Positions 1-5,566 of a DNA stretch of 9,781 nt are shown in pieces. The notes under the pieces were generated by a model. The model did no database searches. It had not been told where the DNA came from and saw only the letters and a program-made list of their open reading frames with translations. This stretch comes from Comamonadaceae bacterium. Lineage in GTDB: Bacteria; Pseudomonadota; Gammaproteobacteria; Burkholderiales; Burkholderiaceae_C. Position 1 is the first letter of the stretch. Every line of letters starts with the position of its first letter. The stretch spans positions 1-9,781 of the forward strand of contig CANGZO010000078.1 of NCBI GenBank assembly GCA_947458305.1, written 5' to 3'. The position numbers were made by a program, and so were the translations under genes.

Positions 1-1
1 C

Positions 2-892
2 GACCGTGAGCGCTTCAGCGCGGCCATCCGTGAATCCTTGACCAAACCGGGCACCGTCGTGCAGCACCGATTTGCCCAAGCTGTTTTCGGCACGCACCCC
101 TATGGCCAGCGCACCACACCAGAGACCCTCTCACGCATTGGTGTGCAAGATTTGCACCAACTGCACGCGCAGAGTTTGCGCGCTTGCCGTGCCACGGTGA
201 GCGTGGTGGGGGCTTTGACCCGGGCGCAGGCCGATGCCTTGGTGCAACGCCTCTTGGCGCAGTGGCCCCGCGATGCAGGCTGTCAGAGTTTGCCGCCTGT
301 GCCTGAAGTGGCACCTTTGACGGCCGCACAAAACCTGAACCTCCCATTCGACTCGGCCCAGGCCCATGTGTTGATGGGCCAGCCGGGCTACAAGCGCTCT
401 GACCCTGACTTTTTCCCCCTGCTGGTGGGCAACCACATTTTGGGTGGCGGCGGCTTTGTGTCGCGCCTGACCGAGCAGGTGCGTGAAAAGCGTGGCCTGA
501 GCTACAGCGTCTACAGCGCCTTTTCTCCGGGCCTGCATGCGGGCGCTTTCACGGTAGGTTTGCAGACACGACCTGACCAAGCTGAGCAGGCTGTCGCGGT
601 CGCCAAAGAGGTGGTCCAAGGCTTTGTGCGTGAAGGCCCCACCGAAGCTGAGTTGCTGGCGGCCAAGTCCAATTTGGTGGGGGGGTTTGCACTGCGCATC
701 GACAGCAACCGCAAGTTGCTGGACAACGTGGCCAACATCGCTTGGAACCGTTTGCCGCTCGATTACCTGAGCGGTTGGACGCGGCAAATTGAGCGCGTGA
801 CCGCCGCCGATATTCAACGCGCCATGGCCAGGGTGTTGCAGCCCGAGCGCATGGTCACTGTGGTGGTGGGGGCAAGCCCAAGGCTGCCATAA
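2..892 (+). CDS. M16 family metallopeptidase subunit, C-terminal part (5' end outside window)
   Basis: This is the last 296 residues of an M16 (pitrilysin/insulinase-like) protein. The frame is open to the window edge, so the gene starts upstream, and the in-frame TTG at 38 is not a likely start. Visible family features are an FGTHPYG segment near the beginning, a glycine-rich GGGGF segment (about 446-460) and the REKRGLSYSVYS stretch (482-517). The last carries the Arg/Tyr pair that M16 proteins use to hold substrate in the C-terminal half. The zinc motif HxxEH would lie upstream and cannot be seen, so I cannot tell whether this is the catalytic subunit or the inactive partner. M16B subunits are usually about 430-460 residues, so roughly two thirds is present. 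In Comamonadaceae two such genes often stand in tandem before rsmD, which fits the order here. These proteins are typically periplasmic. Family call is firm; exact substrate unknown. Confidence 0.9.
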   Translation, partial: DRERFSAAIRESLTKPGTVVQHRFAQAVFGTHPYGQRTTPETLSRIGVQDLHQLHAQSLRACRATVSVVGALTRAQADALVQRLLAQWPRDAGCQSLPPVPEVAPLTAAQNLNLPFDSAQAHVLMGQPGYKRSDPDFFPLLVGNHILGGGGFVSRLTEQVREKRGLSYSVYSAFSPGLHAGAFTVGLQTRPDQAEQAVAVAKEVVQGFVREGPTEAELLAAKSNLVGGFALRIDSNRKLLDNVANIAWNRLPLDYLSGWTRQIERVTAADIQRAMARVLQPERMVTVVVGASPRLP

Positions 893-903
893 GGCGGTTT
901 TTT
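884..903 (+). terminator. Likely intrinsic terminator overlapping the M16 stop codon
   Basis: CTGCC (884-888) pairs with GGCGG (893-897), with one T-G wobble, around an ATAA loop that contains the TAA stop. Six T residues follow (898-903). An overlapping alternative hairpin, AAGGCG (891-896) with CGCCTT (904-909), encloses the T-run in its loop. The first arrangement has the shape of a short rho-independent terminator; the stem is only 5 bp, so strength is uncertain. Confidence 0.45.
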
Positions 904-976
904 CGCCTTCAAGATCTGTGCTGAGTTTGCGTAGCCAAAATATTCCGACGTTGACGACCCTGTGCGAATTCAATCC

Positions 977-991
977 GGCCTTTGCAAGGCC
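977..991. repeat. Short perfect palindrome in the intergenic region
   Basis: GGCCTT (977-982) and AAGGCC (986-991) form a perfect 6-bp inverted repeat with a 3-base spacer, and AAGGCC repeats once more at 992-997. It lies in the 222-base gap between the M16 gene and the Ala/Lys-rich gene. No T-run follows, so it is not an obvious terminator; it may be an operator or chance. A TTGACG -35-like hexamer sits at 951-956, but I found no matching -10 at normal spacing. Confidence 0.35.
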
Positions 992-1061
992 AAGGCCATA
1001 CACATGGCGTTACAACTGAGCTTTCCTTGAGGTCATCAACCCGCCATCGGGGCGCGTTGTA

Positions 1062-1095
1062 GGTTTAAGTTCAACAAGGTGTTGGACTGAAAACC
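1062..1095 (+). promoter_or_regulatory. Long hairpin just upstream of the ribosome binding site (putative 5'-UTR element or operator)
   Basis: The core is a 9-bp stem, AGTTCAACA (1068-1076) with TGTTGGACT (1080-1088), closed by an AGG loop and containing one G-U wobble. Beyond a single A/G mismatch, TTT (1064-1066) pairs with AAA (1090-1092), and GG (1062-1063) with CC (1094-1095) past one bulged A. No U-run follows, so it is not a terminator. It ends 6 bases before the AAGGA Shine-Dalgarno site (1102-1106) of the next gene, where an RNA structure could stabilise the message or adjust translation. As DNA it could also be an operator. Confidence 0.5.
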
Positions 1096-1114
1096 TGAAC
1101 CAAGGAAATCTTTC

Positions 1115-1417
1115 ATGAACAAGCTTCTCGCTACCCTCGTTGCCGGTTTTTTTGCTGTCGGTGCATTTGCCCAAGCCCCTGCTGTTGCGCCTGTTGTGGC
1201 CACGAAACCCGCTGCATTGGCTGCTCCGGCCAAGGTTGAAACCAAGGACGTCAAGGCCGATGCAAAAGCCGAAGCAAAAGCGGATGTAAAGGCGACTGCA
1301 AAAGCCAAAGCTGAGAAGAAAGAGGTTGACAAACCAGAAAAGAAAGCGGCCAAAGCAGCGAACATGGGCCACGCTTCCGCAGTCAAGGCAGACGCCAAAG
1401 TCTCTCCCATGAAGTGA
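1115..1417 (+). CDS. Small exported Ala/Lys-rich protein of unknown function
   Basis: A 100-residue protein with a clear Sec signal peptide: MNK, a hydrophobic core (residues 4-16), and an AFA|Q cleavage site after residue 19. The start is set by AAGGA (1102-1106), 8 bases before the ATG. The mature part opens with an Ala/Pro/Val segment (20-39) and then becomes a charged, helix-prone region with K-A-x-A tetrads (47-66) and more Lys clusters (68-80). I count about 31 Ala and 19 Lys, with no Arg, Cys, Trp or Tyr. Similar small proteins in Comamonadaceae are, from memory, often auto-labelled TolA-like because of composition; there is no TolA membrane anchor or C-terminal domain here, so I do not adopt that name. 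It resembles histone H1 tails in composition but carries an export signal. The gene has its own upstream hairpin and a strong terminator, so it looks like an independent unit. Function not known. Confidence 0.85.
   Translation: MNKLLATLVAGFFAVGAFAQAPAVAPVVATKPAALAAPAKVETKDVKADAKAEAKADVKATAKAKAEKKEVDKPEKKAAKAANMGHASAVKADAKVSPMK
1253..1312 (+). repeat. Degenerate 12-base tandem repeat coding K-A-x-A tetrads
   Basis: Five consecutive 12-base units encode KADA, KAEA, KADV, KATA and KAKA (residues 47-66 of the Ala/Lys-rich protein). The units are similar but not identical at DNA level, with mixed AAA/AAG and GCA/GCC/GCG codons. This suggests old duplication or selection on the peptide rather than recent slippage. 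The i, i+4 spacing of Lys with interleaved Asp/Glu favours a charged single helix. Confidence 0.7.
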
Positions 1418-1428
1418 GCTGAACGACC

Positions 1429-1452
1429 AAGCCTTGGCCTGCCGCAAGGCTT
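1429..1452. repeat. Perfect 8-bp inverted repeat before the terminator
   Basis: AAGCCTTG (1429-1436) and CAAGGCTT (1445-1452) form a perfect 8-bp stem with an 8-base loop. It lies 12 bases after the stop of the Ala/Lys-rich gene and directly in front of the T-rich terminator hairpin. The two hairpins in tandem would give a well-protected 3' end. Confidence 0.6.
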
Positions 1453-1454
1453 CC

Positions 1455-1482
1455 AAAAAACCAGCTTCATGCTGGTTTTTTT
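1455..1482 (+). terminator. Strong intrinsic terminator, probably bidirectional
   Basis: CCAGC (1461-1465) pairs with GCTGG (1471-1475) around TTCAT, flanked by six A residues (1455-1460) and seven T residues (1476-1482). The A-run lengthens the stem and gives a T-run on the other strand, so it should work in both directions. It ends the Ala/Lys-rich gene's transcript and separates it from rsmD. Confidence 0.85.
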
Positions 1483-1549
1483 GCTGGTGTGCCGAACAGC
1501 GTGTTGATCTGGATGGACCAACCCGCACATCGATGAACGCGATGGCCTT

Positions 1550-1555
1550 TACACT
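1550..1555 (+). promoter_or_regulatory. -10-like element for rsmD, probably leaderless
   Basis: TACACT lies 8 bases before the ATG at 1564, and no Shine-Dalgarno site is present between them. A transcript started 6-8 bases downstream would begin at or next to the start codon. No good -35 is visible at 17 bases, so the call rests on position and on the same layout at three other genes in this window. Confidence 0.45.
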
Positions 1556-1563
1556 TGCAAACT

Positions 1564-2262
1564 ATGCCTTTATCCCCTTCCAAGCGCGCATCGAAAGACA
1601 ACGCTGCCCGCTACGCCGCATCTAAAAAGCCCAAAAACCCGGTGCCCAAGGGCCCGTCCTCGCACGAGATCCGCATCATCGGCGGGCAGTGGCGGCGCAC
1701 GCGCCTGAAGGTGCTGGACAAACCCGGCTTGCGGCCCACACCCGACCGGGTGCGCGAAACCCTGTTCAACTGGCTGGGTCAAGACCTGACGGGCTGGCGC
1801 TGCGTGGACGCGTTTGCGGGCACCGGCGTGCTGGGTCTGGAGGCTGCATCGCGTGGTGCGGCGCATGTGCTGATGGTCGAGCAAGACGCTGTGCTGGTGC
1901 GCGATTTGCAAGACAACGCCACCCGCCTCAAAGCCAGCATGGTGAGCGTGCAGCGCGGCGATGCGGTGAGCGCCTTGGGCCGAATACCTGCGGGCAGCGT
2001 GGACCTCGTCTTCATCGATCCGCCATTTGACGGCCCCTGGTTTGAACCGGCCCTGAAGGCCGCCACCCGGGCCGTGCCCGTGGGCGGCTGGATTTACCTG
2101 GAAGCGCCAGTGGCCTGGCCAGCCGACGCGCTGGGGGCTTTGGGCTTGCACTGCGAGCGCCACCTCAAAGCGGGTGCGGTGCATGCGCATTTGTTGCAAC
2201 GGGTCACCCCTGAATCTGCTACCACCTCTATTGCCATCCCTGCTGAAGGAGACACGCCATGA
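1564..2262 (+). CDS. rsmD: 16S rRNA (guanine(966)-N2)-methyltransferase RsmD
   Basis: A SAM-dependent methyltransferase of 232 residues that methylates N2 of G966 in 16S rRNA in the small subunit. After a basic, low-complexity N-terminal tail (1-33) come RIIGGQWRR (about 37-45) and RPTPDRVRETLFNWL (57-71), both typical of RsmD. The SAM-binding loop DAFAGTGVLGLE is at 82-93 and the catalytic DPPF motif at 152-155. The basic tail makes it somewhat longer than the usual ~200 residues. I chose the ATG at 1564 rather than the in-frame TTG at 1555, because the TTG sits on the -10-like element. Its stop overlaps the coaD start in an ATGA, a pairing common in proteobacteria, so the two are probably co-transcribed and translationally coupled. 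Confidence 0.95.
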   Translation: MPLSPSKRASKDNAARYAASKKPKNPVPKGPSSHEIRIIGGQWRRTRLKVLDKPGLRPTPDRVRETLFNWLGQDLTGWRCVDAFAGTGVLGLEAASRGAAHVLMVEQDAVLVRDLQDNATRLKASMVSVQRGDAVSALGRIPAGSVDLVFIDPPFDGPWFEPALKAATRAVPVGGWIYLEAPVAWPADALGALGLHCERHLKAGAVHAHLLQRVTPESATTSIAIPAEGDTP

Positions 2263-2765
2263 GCCAATCTGCCAACACCGCTGTAACTGCTGTGTATTCG
2301 GGTACCTTTGACCCTCTGACTTTGGGGCATGAAGACGCCATCCGCCGCGCTGCGCAAATGTTTGACCAGGTCATCATCGCTGTGGCCGTGGCACATCACA
2401 AAAAAACCCTGTTCAGCCTGGACGAGCGCGTGGCCTTGGCCCAAGCCGCGCTGGCCGATTGCCCGAATGTGAAGGCCCTGCCGTTTGATGGCCTGATCGT
2501 TGAGTTTGTGCGTTCACAAAACGCCCAAGTGATCGTGCGCGGCCTGCGCTCGGTGACCGATTACGACTACGAAACGCAAATGTCGGGCATGAACCGCCAC
2601 TTGGCCCCTGAGATCGACACGGTGTTCCTGCACACGAGCGCCCATGTGCAGCACATCAGCAGCACCTTGGTGCGCGAGATTGCCAAGCTAGGCGGTGATG
2701 TGTCAGGCCTGGTGTCGGCCCCGGTACTCAACGCCTTGCAGGGGAAAGTGGCCACCAAGCATTGA
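2259..2765 (+). CDS. coaD: Phosphopantetheine adenylyltransferase CoaD
   Basis: Cytosolic enzyme of 168 residues that transfers AMP from ATP to 4'-phosphopantetheine, the penultimate step of coenzyme A synthesis. The nucleotidyltransferase signature is present near the N terminus as SGTFDPLTLGH (residues 14-24), with the T/HxGH ATP motif. Family-typical segments follow: RGLRSVTDYDYE, MNRHLAPEIDTVFL and ISSTLVREIAKLGGDVSGLV near the C terminus. Length is close to the usual ~160. AAGGAG (2246-2251) stands 7 bases before the ATG, inside the end of rsmD, and the start overlaps the rsmD stop by 4 bases. Downstream it converges on recJ across a REP doublet. Confidence 0.97.
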   Translation: MSQSANTAVTAVYSGTFDPLTLGHEDAIRRAAQMFDQVIIAVAVAHHKKTLFSLDERVALAQAALADCPNVKALPFDGLIVEFVRSQNAQVIVRGLRSVTDYDYETQMSGMNRHLAPEIDTVFLHTSAHVQHISSTLVREIAKLGGDVSGLVSAPVLNALQGKVATKH

Positions 2766-2773
2766 GAGACCCC

Positions 2774-2850
2774 TTGTGGGAGCCCACCCCGTGGGCGATG
2801 GGCATGGGTCACGCCCCGAAGATTTCGCCCACAGGGGTGGGCTCCTACAA
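2774..2850. repeat. REP doublet / BIME-like element between convergent genes
   Basis: Two units in inverted orientation: 2774-2798 on the plus strand and 2825-2850 on the minus strand, with a 26-base spacer. Read outward-in, they differ by one substitution and one indel. Each begins with TTGTGGGAG or TTGTAGGAG and then forms its own hairpin, GCCCAC with GTGGGC, around a CCC (left) or CCCT (right) loop, ending in GA. A GTGG/GTAG tetranucleotide at the foot of a palindrome is the hallmark of REP sequences mobilised by REP-associated tyrosine transposases (known in Pseudomonas and E. coli). The whole doublet can also fold into one long hairpin. It fills the gap between coaD and recJ and ends 2 bases from the recJ stop, so it probably acts as 3'-end protection or terminator for both. 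No transposase is in the window. Confidence 0.8.
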
Positions 2851-2852
2851 AT

Positions 2853-4562
2853 TCAAAACTCGGCGCCTTCCACCAGAAAGCGCACCCGCTTTTGCCCCTG
2901 CCATTCATCGGCGTCCAGTCGGTAGGCCAGCTTGACGCGTGCGGGCAAGGGCTCGGTGCGGCCAAACCAGATGCCATCCACCGGCTGGCCCTGGTGCTTC
3001 ATTTTGAGCGACAGATGTTTCTCACCCACCAAGCGCTGTGACACGATCTCGATCTCTTCGCAAAACACGGGCGGTGCAAAGCCCTGGCCCCAGACCTCGT
3101 GGTGCAACATGTCCACCAAGTCCACCCGGCGGTATTCGGCGGGCAGAGGCCCATCGGTTTCCAAGCGGCGTTGCAGCGTGGCGGCATCCAGCCATTCCAT
3201 GGCCACTTGGTTCAGTGTTTCTTCAAACACATCCAGGTGCTCTTCGGCAATCGTGCAGCCCGCCGCCATGGCGTGGCCGCCAAAGCGCAGCAGCACGCCC
3301 GGGGCGCGTTTGGCCACCAGATCGAGCGCATCGCGCAAATGAAAACCCGCAATCGAGCGGCCCGAGCCTTTGAGTTCATGCTCTTTGCCAGGCGCGCTGC
3401 TGGCCGCAAAAACAAAAGTGGGGCGGTGTAGCTTGTCCTTGATGCGCGATGCCACGATGCCCACCACGCCTTCGTGAAAGTCTGGGTCGAACACGCAAAT
3501 GGCCGGGGGCGGCTCGTCGCCTTCGTCAAACAAAGACTCGGCCATCTCCATCGCCATCTCGCGCATGTCGCCCTCGATCACGCGGCGTTCGCGGTTGATC
3601 GCGTCCAGCTGTTTGGCCAGCTCGTCGGCGCGGCCTGCGTCGTCGGTCAACAGGCACTCGATCCCCAGCGTCATGTCGGCCAATCGGCCTGCCGCGTTGA
3701 TGCGCGGGCCCAGGGCAAAACCAAAGTCAAAAGTGGTGGCCTTGGCCGTCTCGCGGCTGGCGGCCCGCATCAGCGCCAACATGCCCGGGGGCAGGGCACC
3801 CGCACGCACGCGGCGCAGACCTTGCGCCACCAGGCGGCGGTTGTTGGCGTCGAGCTTGACCACATCGGCCACCGTGCCCAGTGCCACCAAGGGCAGCAAG
3901 GCGTCGAGGCGCGGCTGGTTGCTGGCATCAAACACACCCCGCTGGCGCAGTTCGGCCCGCAGGGCCAGCAGCACGTAAAACATCACCCCCACACCCGCAA
4001 TCGATTTGCTGGCAAAGTCGCAACCGGGCTGGTTGGGGTTGACGATGACTTCGGCGGTGGGCAGTTCGCTGCCGGGCAGGTGGTGGTCGGTCACCAGCAC
4101 CTGCAGGCCCAGGGCTTGCGCCGCTTGCACGCCCGCCACGCTGGCGATGCCGTTGTCCACGGTGATCAACACGTCGGCGCCTTGCGCGTGCACCCGCTCG
4201 GCAATGGGGGGGGTGAGGCCGTAGCCGTCGACCACGCGGTCGGGCACCAAGTAGCTCACGTTGTGTGCGCCCAGCATGCGCAGGCCGCGCACACCCACGG
4301 CGCAGGCGGTTGCGCCGTCGCAGTCGTAATCGGCCACGATGCACAGGCGCTTGTTTTGCGCGATGGCGTCGGCCAGCAGCTGGGCCGCCTCCAAGGTGCC
4401 GAGCATGCCGGCCGGGGGCAGCAGCAGGTTCAGCGCGTCGTCGAGTTCGTCTTTGGACAGCACGCCGCGGGCGGCGTACAGGCGGGCCAGCAGCGGGTGG
4501 ATGCCCGCTTGTTCCAGCGCCCAGGCACTGCGGGGGGGCACATCTCGGGTGAGCAAATTCAT
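2853..4562 (-). CDS. recJ: Single-stranded-DNA-specific 5'-3' exonuclease RecJ
   Basis: A DHH-family nuclease of 569 residues (E. coli RecJ has 577) that degrades single-stranded DNA 5' to 3' in RecF-pathway recombination, mismatch repair and base excision repair. Metal-binding motifs are in order: DYDCDG (78-83), DNG (136-138), DHH (159-161) and GTVADVV (229-235). GPRINAAGRL follows at 285-294, and the DHHA1 domain with GGHAMAAG is at 428-435. The C-terminal part (about 465-569) is the OB-fold region that grips DNA. The start is the ATG at 4562-4560, matching the family's N terminus; the frame remains open further upstream but that part lies inside rpfE. There is no clear Shine-Dalgarno site, and the rpfE stop is 7 bases away, so translation is probably coupled. 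An uninterrupted run of eight C (coding strand) at 4213-4206 falls in conserved sequence; the frame is intact. Confidence 0.97.
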   Translation of the reverse strand: MNLLTRDVPPRSAWALEQAGIHPLLARLYAARGVLSKDELDDALNLLLPPAGMLGTLEAAQLLADAIAQNKRLCIVADYDCDGATACAVGVRGLRMLGAHNVSYLVPDRVVDGYGLTPPIAERVHAQGADVLITVDNGIASVAGVQAAQALGLQVLVTDHHLPGSELPTAEVIVNPNQPGCDFASKSIAGVGVMFYVLLALRAELRQRGVFDASNQPRLDALLPLVALGTVADVVKLDANNRRLVAQGLRRVRAGALPPGMLALMRAASRETAKATTFDFGFALGPRINAAGRLADMTLGIECLLTDDAGRADELAKQLDAINRERRVIEGDMREMAMEMAESLFDEGDEPPPAICVFDPDFHEGVVGIVASRIKDKLHRPTFVFAASSAPGKEHELKGSGRSIAGFHLRDALDLVAKRAPGVLLRFGGHAMAAGCTIAEEHLDVFEETLNQVAMEWLDAATLQRRLETDGPLPAEYRRVDLVDMLHHEVWGQGFAPPVFCEEIEIVSQRLVGEKHLSLKMKHQGQPVDGIWFGRTEPLPARVKLAYRLDADEWQGQKRVRFLVEGAEF

Positions 4563-4569
4563 GGGGTGA

Positions 4570-5517
4570 TCAGTTTGTGATGAGGGCTTGGAGTGCCGCT
4601 GCTGGTGAAGCTTTTTTGAACAGTCGCGTGATCCGCTGATGCCAGGCTGCAGGCGCGGCGGTGTAGGTGTGGGCTGTGTGTTCGCTGCACAGGCTGAGGG
4701 TGACTTGGCCGGTGGCCTTGAAGTGCGCCAACAAGTCGGCCAGCAACGTGGCGTCGAGTTGCTGCCAAGCTTGTCGCCAGGACTGCAGATCGCCTCGCAA
4801 GGCACTTTGGCGCAAGCCATCGGACACGGTCAGCATGGGTTCCGGGGTCGATGTGTCTGAAGGCAAGCTGCCCGCGCCATGCAACCAAAAGGCGTTCACG
4901 GTGTGTTGTCTGCGGGCCTCGCGGGCGTCGTTCACCGGGTGGTTGTAGAGCAGCATCTGCATCTCGCTTTGCAGGCGCTGAAACGGCCTTGTGGCCGGAT
5001 GGTCTGGCATCCAGTGCTTCACGTTCTGACCGATCACCCGGTCCAGAGAAACGGTGGGCAGATCGGTCAACATATCGCCCTGAACGTGCCATTGCAAAGC
5101 GCTGTGCCAAGTCACATGCAAGCCGTCTTCGAGCAAAAACGCTTGCATGGCCTGCAGCAGTTGTTGGGATTCTTCGTCCGACAGTTGCAAATGCTCTGGA
5201 TCGGCCATCACCACTTGGTCCATGCCGATTTGCCAGTGGCAGGGCGTCATCCAGGCTTGGGGTGCTTGGCTGGGTTGGCCTTGTTGAGCCCTGTGCCAGG
5301 CAGCCCAGGGAAGGTGGGTTGCTTCAAGGGACCAGCCCAGGGCTTGGGCCTGCAGGCGTTCGTGTGGCAGGTGCAAAGGGGTGGGGTCGGTGTCTTGCCA
5401 GACTTGCTGGCGCTGCAAAAGGCTCAGCAGCGTTTGCAAATTTGGCAATCGCAGACCCGCCCAGGCTTCGGGTTCGCTCAAGTGATGGCTGGCCGCGTAG
5501 GGAATGATCAGGTGCAT
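4570..5517 (-). CDS. rpfE: RpfE-type conserved protein (often auto-labelled phosphoglycerate mutase)
   Basis: A 315-residue soluble protein without signal peptide or membrane segments. I recognise the family by TPCHWQIGMDQVVMADP (91-107), LQSEMQMLLYNHPVNDAR (182-199) and NAFWLHGAG (208-216). Burkholderiales relatives are commonly annotated 'phosphoglycerate mutase', but I see no metal or phosphoserine motif of iPGM here. The family name comes from Xanthomonas rpfE, in the cluster regulating pathogenicity factors, where recJ is also adjacent. The same adjacency holds here and supports the identification. The start is the ATG at 5517-5515 (MHLIIPYA); an in-frame start at 5586 would overlap the divergent lol permease gene and its promoter. 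A GACAAT -10-like element lies 8 bases upstream. Biochemical function is unknown, and no DSF quorum-sensing genes (rpfF, rpfC, rpfG) are in the window. Confidence 0.75.
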   Translation of the reverse strand: MHLIIPYAASHHLSEPEAWAGLRLPNLQTLLSLLQRQQVWQDTDPTPLHLPHERLQAQALGWSLEATHLPWAAWHRAQQGQPSQAPQAWMTPCHWQIGMDQVVMADPEHLQLSDEESQQLLQAMQAFLLEDGLHVTWHSALQWHVQGDMLTDLPTVSLDRVIGQNVKHWMPDHPATRPFQRLQSEMQMLLYNHPVNDAREARRQHTVNAFWLHGAGSLPSDTSTPEPMLTVSDGLRQSALRGDLQSWRQAWQQLDATLLADLLAHFKATGQVTLSLCSEHTAHTYTAAPAAWHQRITRLFKKASPAAALQALITN

Positions 5518-5525
5518 GGGGCTGG

Positions 5526-5531
5526 ATTGTC
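5526..5531 (-). promoter_or_regulatory. -10-like element for rpfE-recJ
   Basis: On the minus strand GACAAT is followed by 8 bases and then the rpfE ATG, with no Shine-Dalgarno site. A TTGTGC hexamer 20 bases upstream (5557-5552, minus strand) is the complement of the opposite promoter's -10 region; that spacing is longer than ideal for a -35. Confidence 0.45.
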
Positions 5532-5552
5532 GCAGGCCCAGTAGGGGCGCGG

Positions 5553-5558
5553 CACAAT
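5553..5558 (+). promoter_or_regulatory. -10-like element for the lol operon
   Basis: CACAAT is followed by 8 bases and then the ATG of the permease gene at 5567, with no Shine-Dalgarno site. TTGTCG (5527-5532) could serve as a -35 but is 20 bases away and overlaps the opposing rpfE -10. The two divergent promoters therefore share DNA and may exclude one another. Confidence 0.45.
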
Positions 5559-5566
5559 AGCGGCTT

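Noticed and set aside
1115..1417. Naming the Ala/Lys-rich protein TolA or a histone H1-like protein
   Set aside because: Only composition matches. It has a cleavable signal peptide and lacks the TolA anchor and C-terminal domain; H1-like proteins of bacteria are cytoplasmic.
1010..1530. Two overlapping minus-strand frames opposite the Ala/Lys-rich gene
   Set aside because: The plus-strand gene has a signal peptide, a Shine-Dalgarno site and a matching terminator. The antisense products have no start signal and run through the terminator hairpin.
1434..1625. A 63-codon plus-strand frame beginning in the hairpin region and overlapping rsmD
   Set aside because: It runs through the terminator, overlaps the rsmD start in another frame and has no ribosome binding site.
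4206..4213. Run of eight G (C on the coding strand) inside recJ as a phase-variation site
   Set aside because: A single eight-base run in a conserved coding stretch with the frame intact; too short and isolated to claim switching. It could at most be a mutation hot spot.
3474..4580. A long open frame on the plus strand opposite recJ (368 codons), with other long frames there
   Set aside because: It is antisense to recJ, whose motifs are all intact. The translated product is His/Gly/Gln-rich low-complexity sequence typical of the reverse strand of a GC-rich gene, with no Shine-Dalgarno site or family resemblance.
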